Below are positions 56,800-64,000 of a DNA stretch of 64,000 bases, piece by piece. Position numbers and translations under genes: made by a program. The notes beneath the pieces were generated by a model. The model saw only the letters and a program-made list of their open reading frames with translations, had not been told where the DNA came from and made no database searches. The stretch is from positions 62,001 to 126,000 of the forward strand of contig NW_025408674.1 in the NCBI RefSeq assembly GCF_020360975.1, in the 5' to 3' direction. Source of the DNA: Hirsutella rhossiliensis. Its lineage: Eukaryota; Ascomycota; Sordariomycetes; Hypocreales; Ophiocordycipitaceae. How positions within the stretch are numbered: the stretch's first letter is position 1; each line of letters opens with the position of its first letter.

Positions 56800-59403
56800 A
56801 TGGTCTTTCATCGTATCCGACACGCGCGGGCCAGCTCCCCGTCCGCGTCGTCCATTCCCTCGTCCCTAGCCACCTGGCTCTGCACCCGACGGGTTTTCTT
56901 CGCCTCTCGCTTCGCCTTTGCCGTCGCCGCCGCCTCCATCCTCGGCTCAAAAGTCGTCCACGTATACGCCCATCGCGAGGCCCTCGCTCCCTCCGACGTG
57001 CTCGCGTACGGCCTGTCCTTCTTTGCCCAAGATGTCATCCTTCTCCTCGTCCTCCGCCTCCTCCTCGACGCCCAGTCGTCCTTGGCCATGCGGCCCCTGA
57101 GGTTCCTCGCCGCCTCGCTCGCTTCCGCAATTGTCGCCTTGTCCCTGGTTCTCGCCGCCACCAGCATCTCCTTCTTCCTCGTCGCCGGCACTGAGCTCCA
57201 CTGGCGCAACGTCGGCGTCGCCGGTGACTCGTCCTCGTGGGCCATGCTGCTCTCCGGCCTCTTATCCTGCTCCCTCACCGTTGGCTCCATCCTCGTCGCC
57301 GCCTGGCTCCTCCAGGATACGTGCTTCGTCATCACAAACGCCGCCCTTGCCATCATCCAATGGCCCTTTGTCTTCCTCCTCGCCAAGCTCTCGAAACGCT
57401 GGAGCGCCCGGCGAAATGTCAGCTACCAGCACGTCCCCCAGGATGATGTCGAGGGCGGCGCTTCCGAGCGCAAGATGCTCGACGACGTCAGCTGCGAAGC
57501 CTCCGACAAACCCGCCCACGCACGCCCGGCTCAATCCAAGTGGTTCACCTGGCTGCATGTCGCAGTCGGCGCCTCGCTGCTCACCCTCATCGTCACTACG
57601 CTTTCTCGCCCCGAGGACAACTCCCTGGTCTTCATGTCCTGGACACTGCCGCTGATGCCCTTTGTCGACCTAATCAACGCGTCCCCCAGTCTCGCCGACC
57701 TGATCCCCTCGTACGGCACCGATATCAACGGCGACCTTGGGAACCGCACCGCCCTTGCCGACCCCGTGCCATTTTCCTGGCTGCCCAAGGACACGCCCCT
57801 GCCGGGATTCGAGGACTGGTACGAGAAGAAGGAGCACTACCGCGCAGCCGACGATCCCCTCCGAATCTCCAACCTGGACCACGGTGTCATCAGCGAGATC
57901 AAGAGCAAGCTCAGTGACGTCAAGATCCGCCATGTGGTGCTCATCAAGCTCGAGAGCACACGCAAGGACGTCTTCCCCGTCAAGAAGAGCGGCACCATCT
58001 GGGACGAGCTCATTGGCACCTTTAAGAACAAGTCGATGCCCGCCGAGGCCCTCGAGCGCCTCGCCACGCTGACCCCGACGGCCAACATGCTCACCGGCGA
58101 CTATGACGATGGCTTCACGCACCCGACCCAACCACGCCGCGGCGGCATCAACGCCAACAACGTCCACACCACCAGCACCTATACCCTCAAGAGCCTGTTC
58201 GGCACCATCTGCGGCCTGTACCCGCTTGTCGCCGACTTCAACGTCGACCAGGCGAACCACGTCTATCAGCCATGCCTCCCCCACATCTTCAATGCCTTTA
58301 ACCAGCTCGACAACCAAGATGAAAAGCCAAGCGACGACAAGCCCAAGGATGGGGACGACTTTACCTCGTACAACTGGACGTCCAAGTTTATGCAGTCGGT
58401 GACGATTGGATACGACAAGCAGGACGCCGAGATGCCCGTCTTGGGATACGCCGCCGAGAATGTCGTCCACAAGGAGTATCTGCAGGGCGGCAAAGCCAAG
58501 TTCGGCAAAGTCAACATGAGCGACATCAACTACTACGGCATGCCCGAGGTGGCCATCAAGGACTACATCCGGGATGCCTTCGCCGAGGCCAAGAAGAACA
58601 AGGAGCGCGTTTTCCTGTCGCACCTGACGAGCACGACCCATCATCCCTTTGGCATGCCCGAGGAGGAAAAGTACGTTCCTCTGACGGCCGAAAAGAAGCT
58701 CAACGACCTGTCGCACTACATGAACGCCGTCGGCTACGTCGATCGTTGGCTGAAGCAGATTCTCGAGATCCTCGACGAAGAGGGCGTGGCCGACGAAACG
58801 CTGCTTGTCCTCGTTGGCGACCACGGCCTGTCCCTGCCCGAGACTGGCGCCGTCACGCCCTATTACAACGGCAACGTCGGCAACTTCCACGTCCCCCTGG
58901 TCATGTCGCACCCCAAGCTGCCGCCCGTCGACATCAACGACGCCGTCGTTTCCATGCAAATCCTGCCCACCATTCTCGACCTGCTCGTCGAGACGGGCTC
59001 TCTGCCCAAGGGGGCCAGTCAGGCGGCGCACGACTTGATGCACAACTACGAGGGTCAGTCCCTGATCCGACCCCAGCGCAAGGTCTCGCTCGAGACGGGC
59101 GAGGCCAACTGGCTCTTCACCGTCATGAACCCCGGCCGCGCCACCGTCGCTGTCCGAGACGCCCGCCGACCCGAGTGGCGTCTCATCATGCCCGTCATCG
59201 ACGATGTCGAGTGGCGTTTCACCGACACGGTCCAGGACCCGCGCGAGAACGACGCCGTAGTCGCATTTGCCTTCCCCCCGTTTCTGGAAAAGGTGGAGAA
59301 GAAGCACGGCATCGAGGCCGCCCAATGGACAGAGAGGGCGGCCTTTATGGGCCGTTGGTGGGTCAAGGACAACGGCAGGCGTTGGCGTTACAATGCAAAG
59401 TGA
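56800..59403 (+). CDS. multi-pass membrane sulfatase / LTA synthase-like protein
   Basis: Single exon, 867 residues from the first ATG. Five hydrophobic segments lie in residues 33-197 (about 33-56, 66-89, 101-130, 147-170, 177-197) and a sixth at about 262-281 (W-L-H-V-A-V-G-A-S-L-L-T-L-I-V). The soluble domain follows. It has L-I-K-L-E-S-T-R near residue 380, T-L-K-S-L-F-G-T-I-C-G-L-Y-P near 465, H-L-T-S-T-T-H-H-P-F and V-G-D-H-G-L near 670, the metal-site pattern of the alkaline-phosphatase/sulfatase superfamily. Topology resembles bacterial LTA synthase and phosphoglycerol transferases. A sulfatase or phosphotransferase role at a membrane is likely; substrate unknown. The C-x-P-x-R signature of classical sulfatases is not apparent. 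Confidence 0.88.
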   Translation: MVFHRIRHARASSPSASSIPSSLATWLCTRRVFFASRFAFAVAAASILGSKVVHVYAHREALAPSDVLAYGLSFFAQDVILLLVLRLLLDAQSSLAMRPLRFLAASLASAIVALSLVLAATSISFFLVAGTELHWRNVGVAGDSSSWAMLLSGLLSCSLTVGSILVAAWLLQDTCFVITNAALAIIQWPFVFLLAKLSKRWSARRNVSYQHVPQDDVEGGASERKMLDDVSCEASDKPAHARPAQSKWFTWLHVAVGASLLTLIVTTLSRPEDNSLVFMSWTLPLMPFVDLINASPSLADLIPSYGTDINGDLGNRTALADPVPFSWLPKDTPLPGFEDWYEKKEHYRAADDPLRISNLDHGVISEIKSKLSDVKIRHVVLIKLESTRKDVFPVKKSGTIWDELIGTFKNKSMPAEALERLATLTPTANMLTGDYDDGFTHPTQPRRGGINANNVHTTSTYTLKSLFGTICGLYPLVADFNVDQANHVYQPCLPHIFNAFNQLDNQDEKPSDDKPKDGDDFTSYNWTSKFMQSVTIGYDKQDAEMPVLGYAAENVVHKEYLQGGKAKFGKVNMSDINYYGMPEVAIKDYIRDAFAEAKKNKERVFLSHLTSTTHHPFGMPEEEKYVPLTAEKKLNDLSHYMNAVGYVDRWLKQILEILDEEGVADETLLVLVGDHGLSLPETGAVTPYYNGNVGNFHVPLVMSHPKLPPVDINDAVVSMQILPTILDLLVETGSLPKGASQAAHDLMHNYEGQSLIRPQRKVSLETGEANWLFTVMNPGRATVAVRDARRPEWRLIMPVIDDVEWRFTDTVQDPRENDAVVAFAFPPFLEKVEKKHGIEAAQWTERAAFMGRWWVKDNGRRWRYNAK

Positions 59404-62400
59404 TTTGATGCCGTTGAGTCCAAAAGCAAAGCAAGAACAAGGGTAGGCACCTCGAGGTGACCATCCATCGTTTCTGCTATTTTATATCCTGTCTTGAGCA
59501 TAAACTGCGATTGCATGGGCGAGCATTGTCATTGTTTATTCTAGTCTCTTTACCCCTCAGCTACTCTCCGTGGACCCGTTCCTGTCAGGCGGTTTCCTTG
59601 GAATATATACGGGGTGTGGCCATGCCGGCTATTTCTGTGCCAGCGACAGTTGATGCGGTGATGCCTTGGACGGGTCGACAGAGGCTGCAGGGCGGAGTGA
59701 TGTGACGTCGCGGAGGCTGTGGGCTGACACGGGGGCCGGACGATGACGATCAGACGGAGCTGACCACCTCGCTGGCGAAGTCTCGGAAAGCCTTGCTTGA
59801 TTTGTGAGGCGAAGCGACCATCGAGCTGGACGAGACCGAGGGACCAGTCCCGGGCGCATGAGCGATCCAAAGGCAGAAGCCAGGGTCGACGGACTCGTTG
59901 GCCGGCAACTCGCATGAACGGAGTTGCGGACCGATCGGACCGGTTTGGACATGACGGATGCCCGGCTCGGCAATCCCACGGCTTGGGAGAGGGCACACTC
60001 AACGGCAACTATGTGGACGGCGTACGGTCCGTTGCCGACACGGGATTCGGGACTCGGAATTGTCAAGACGATTTATTTGGCTCCCGTGCCGAAATTTTAA
60101 GTCACTGGTGACTTGTGCCCAGACTTTGATGGGCGGCCGCTCTCGAATTGGAGGTGGCTTAGGAAGTCTCGGTATCCTCTTGGCGCCCTCGTGAGGATTG
60201 TTGCGCCGCCGCCCTCAATGTACCTCTTGAGGACAGCTTGGCGCACGACTGGGTGGTCGAGATTCAAAGGGCGAGCGCCTCTGCGGCCTTGACCATGCAT
60301 TTTGGATGCCTTTGGGTGGAGTCGAGGATGGGGAGGGATGCTTGCGGCGAAACGCCTGTTTGGATTTGTTTCCCAGCCCCAACGGCCGAGGGACGGATAG
60401 AGTTTTATGTGTGATGGAGGAGACGGAAGGAGAGGGTGCTAGGAGACCAGCTGACGTCTGACTTGACGCATCGTTACCAGCACCACCGGCAGGCTGCTTC
60501 GGGTCCGGAGCACGCCTCGAGGATTCCTAGCCGGTCAGGCGTCGTCTGGCACAGGGGCTTATAGATAATGGAGATGGTGCAAAGAAAGTCAACCTGATCA
60601 TACTCCGGCTCTCGTCTCGCGTCTGGATCGTGTGTCGGGCTCTGCCATAAGCAACGAGGTACAGTGAGTTTTTTGCGAGCCAGAGACGGGGTTGTCGAGC
60701 ACGAGGCAGCGCAAGAGCCAGCCGTTGTTGGCTCGCACGCGGGCCGCGGCGGTGGAACCTCTAACTTACGGTCCAGACTGGAAGCGGCAGGCAGCCTGAT
60801 GGGTAGAAGCAATTTTTGTTTCCCTGTGCTGTGCCCAACCGATGGCGGCGGAACATGGGTGATGGGAACAAGATTGAGCAATCAACAAGCCACGGGTATG
60901 AGCCTAAGTCTGGACGAGGACCAACAGGAATCCCCGGGGCAAGCAAGACAAGATGCGCTGGTAGATGCTTACCCGCCAACTGGGTTCATGGCGTTTTGTT
61001 GGCCGAAAAGCATGGGCGTCGTCCGACCCGCAGCATGAAGAGACGATGTTTGCATTGATGAGGCGGCGACGGTTGGACGGGATAAAAGAATGTTTACGAG
61101 CATAATCAAAGACAGCCAACAGGAGCCGGGGTGTTTGTGCTAGGCCAAGTGAAGGCTTCTTTGTTGCTTTTGTTTATCATTACGGGAGTCGCATTTCGCC
61201 AGTTGCCATTTGGCCGTGCCCTCTTCTTTGTTGGCTGGGCACTCTTTTCAGCCCTGTTGGTGCTGCGGACTGGGCATTGGGACGCTTTTGGTCGGGGCCT
61301 TTCTCCCCCTCTCCCCCCCCCCCCCCTTTTGGAAGAGAAAGAGAGAAAACAGGGAGAAGAAGGGTTTGATGAAGAGGGGGAGCTGTCGTGGAGAGAGGAC
61401 GTCTCTTGTCGTTTCAACAAAGGTCTTGGGGGGGGGGATGTTCATGAATAAGGGAAGACCCCATTGGATAAGACTCGGCGGATCAAAAAGATTACGGAGT
61501 ACAAGAAGGGGGGAACCGTTCAAACCAGCCAGGCCTTGAACAGTTCTTTTTGCCCTTGACCGTCGTGCATGCCTTGTCGAGGGCAAGGGCCTTTGCTAAG
61601 TTAGTCAGGCTTCCCCTTTCTCCCCCCCCCGGCCCCGCTTGTTTTAGGGGTCCTCCTCGTCGGCCCAGAAGTCGGCCGCCAGCCCGAGAATTCGGGCTGG
61701 CTGAAGCATACAGGCGTGCAGGGAAAATGGAACGCGTCCGTGCGGTGCCGGGATGCAGAGCCCGGCGTTGCTTTCTTTTGCCTCCCCCCCTGGCTCTTGG
61801 TTCCCGGTCTCGACTCTACTGTGTGGCGGCTAGCTTATGCCCTCCTCCCCGAAGTGCAACATCAGGCGGCGTTTTGTTTACAGCGTGACATCTTCTCTCG
61901 CCCTGTTGTTCTAGACCGAGCCCCTTGGCCCCCTCCCTGCCAAGGCCTAGTTGGCTGGGCAGAGAAAAGGCTTGAGCAGAGAGGCTTGGAGCAGCTTCGT
62001 CGACGTGTGAAAGCATGACCTGCAAGCTACGGCGCAAGCAAAGGATAAGGGTAAAAGCTTGTCTGTGTGTGTCCTGACAGGGTGGCCGAGGCTCACCGAG
62101 CAACCAAGGAAAAGAAAGAAAGAAAAAGGTCGGTTTCAGGGCTCCTGTGAAACCTCTCGCAGATGGCGCCGAGGAATCGCCTTGGGGAACCAGGGGCCCT
62201 GTCAGAACCCTGCTGAGATCTAGAACGACGCCCACGCCAGGTTGCCGGGCCGCAGACTTTCTCTTTTTCCCTCACTCACACACACACACACACGCTCGTG
62301 TGTCAAGGCCGGTCTTGAGTCTTGACACGTCGCCCTCGGCAAACTCTTGTCATGGCAGCAATGCAAGGGATGGCGATCAGGGCCGGCCGGCTTCTCCGCC

Positions 62401-64000
62401 AAAACTCTGCCGCATGTACGTATGTATATGCATGCATGCATACTTTGGCACTCTCTGCCACGAGCCCTCTGCCTATCATGGTCTGCATCAGGTGCCTCGT
62501 GGTGCCTTGTCCACGGCCGCGTCTTCCACTTGGTCGGGGCGAGTCATTGGCAATTCTCGCACGCTCGGTGTTGAAACGGCTTCTCCTGTCCTCCATGTAT
62601 ACGCGTACGCAGGACCATGTAGGAGATGTATGAACGCAACGCAATACGTCTTTCTCCCCGTGACGGTAGACAGACACTCGTAGTGCATGCACACAAAGTA
62701 GGCAGCGTCCAACTACAACAAACACAGAAGATTATCATCTGCCTATGTACACTAGGTAAGAAATCATCCCTCGACGGAAGGACCCGACTGACTCTCCACC
62801 CGCGGCGAGGGAGAGCCCAAAGCCAGTCCATGCACGATATGGTTGGGCGGGCAAGAGGAGAAACCCAAAGCGGCCGCCTTGTCGGACACCTGCCGTCTTT
62901 CTGCCAACCAGCCTGCCTGTCCCTGCCCGTGTGTGCGAAAGGCGGCTTCTCCGTGGAGCCCGCAGGACCTGCGGCATGCCAAGTCTTTTCATCCTTTTGG
63001 GTGTGTTTCCCCCCCCGGGGCCATGGGGCTCTACCTAGGCGGCGTCAGGAGGGGGGTGGAGCCATGTATGTGCATGGACGGGAGGAAACAACTTTGGCAA
63101 TGGTCGCGAGAGGGTCCAGACCTATGCTGACCCGACCCAAGGTCTTTTCCAAGGTCTTTGGAAAGGACCGTCCGTCTGTCTGTGTGAGTGCACATCAGGG
63201 TGCACATCAGGGTGCACAACAGGGTTCCCGATGGCAGCAAGCGCCGCCCGCAGACGTGCAGCCAAAAAGCGCCAGAGCCAAGTGGATTCTCCGACCCCGG
63301 TAATCTAACATGCGACTTTGTGTGCGGCGACGAGATGCCGAGCATGGGGAAGATGCAGGGCGGAGACACGTCGCCGCGTCGTCTCATTCACCATCAAGCC
63401 GTTCGGCCATGACAGGGAGTGGGCGCATCCAATGGTCTGGACCGTGCCAGGCACACGCGCACGGGGGGCCGGGAAACAGATGCAAAAAGGAAGCAAACAC
63501 CACCATGGTTTCCGCAGAGGCGCAATGCCGAACGCGCGGCAGCAGGGTCTGCGCACGTCAGGCCACGCCCGTGCCTCTGGAGAGGGGCCGAATCCAGGCA
63601 TGGCCGACGATGGCAGGAGAGGAGCCAAACTTCCCGGCTGCGTATTAATAGGCCCAAAGACACGATTGTTGAATATTGGCTTGGCATCTTTTCCCTTTGA
63701 AGCACTCTCCGTCTCGGGATTCGCAGTCCGGGGCGCGAACATGTGGAGGAGGACGGCTGCTCACATGCGCAGGGACGTAATGACTCACGATGTCAGTACG
63801 TACAGACTCACAGACAGGCACATGCAGGCTTCCAGGTTGATGAAGCCAGCATCGGTGGGTGAATGCAGGGAGGGTTTTGCGGTTGCAAGAGTAAGTGGCC
63901 GGCCGGGGTTGATCGGAGGAAATGGAGGCGTCATGTATGAAATATATCCAACGCCGCCATCATCTCGATGCAGGACGTGCGGGGACCAGCAAAGGGACGC
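59404..64000. other. gene-poor terminal region
   Basis: 4.6 kb with only short, overlapping open frames on both strands and no recognisable domain, signal peptide or splice-joined frame. Contains (CA)n at 62275-62293, three 12-base tandem units gtgcacatcagg at 63188-63223, and C- or G-homopolymer runs (61313-61327, 61429-61437). Could hold long untranslated or non-coding RNA or regulatory DNA of a gene beyond the window. Confidence 0.5.

Noticed and set aside
59441..59452. gggtaggcacct shared with the start of the copia-2 LTR
   Set aside because: Twelve-base match only, no further LTR similarity; probably chance.
63188..63223. Three 12-base tandem units as a CRISPR-like or minisatellite array
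   Set aside because: Only three copies without spacers in a eukaryotic genome; a trivial tandem repeat.
1..64000. tRNA or rRNA genes
   Set aside because: I looked for a clear B-box (ggttcgaatcc-like) with a matching acceptor stem and found no convincing case by eye; a covariance-model scan would settle it.

Overview
The window is from a filamentous ascomycete (Pezizomycotina, probably Sordariomycetes). The evidence is short GT-AG introns with CTGAC/CTAAC branch points, an eight-cysteine class II hydrophobin, fungal Ty1/copia, Ty3/gypsy, LINE and hAT elements, and the footprint of repeat-induced point mutation (RIP). Lineage below class is inference.

Positions 1-32,325 are a transposon island with no host gene. 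Positions 1-25,820 are RIP-mutated: CA and TG are almost absent (none in the first 300 bases) and conserved Trp, Cys, His and Asp codons have become stops, Tyr or Asn. A Ty3/gypsy element (gypsy-1, left end outside the window) was split twice, by a Ty1/copia element (256-6584) and by a Tad1-like LINE (8090-15436, 10-bp target duplication); the gypsy frame resumes exactly after the LINE. A second gypsy element (17857-24594, 186-bp LTRs, chromodomain) and unclassified debris follow. A different copia element (25821-32010, minus strand, 202-bp LTRs differing by one base, perfect 5-bp target duplication) then inserted without RIP, but its gag-pol carries many frameshifts. The island ends sharply near 32,325.

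Positions 32,325-64,000 have ordinary composition and eight supported host genes: a secreted EGF/beta-propeller protein (33134-34402, +); an adenylation-thiolation-reductase NRPS-like enzyme (34499-37815, -); an acyl-CoA dehydrogenase (39646-41029, -); a class II hydrophobin in three small exons (45979-46429, +); a Dal5-type MFS permease in ten exons (46693-48859, -); a mitochondrial succinyl-CoA:3-ketoacid CoA-transferase in six exons (49601-51677, +); an AhpD-like protein ending in the peroxisomal signal SKL (51949-52952, -); and a polytopic sulfatase/LTA-synthase-like protein (56800-59403, +). A decayed hAT transposon (42168-44816, 17-bp TIRs, 8-bp target duplication) lies between the dehydrogenase and the hydrophobin.

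The permease and the CoA-transferase are divergent from one 741-bp promoter region and each has a GC-AG intron. The acyl-CoA dehydrogenase, CoA-transferase and SKL protein suggest a local acyl/keto-acid theme, but the sequence does not prove functional linkage. Positions 52,953-56,799 and 59,404-64,000 show no supportable gene. No tRNA, rRNA or CRISPR array was recognised.
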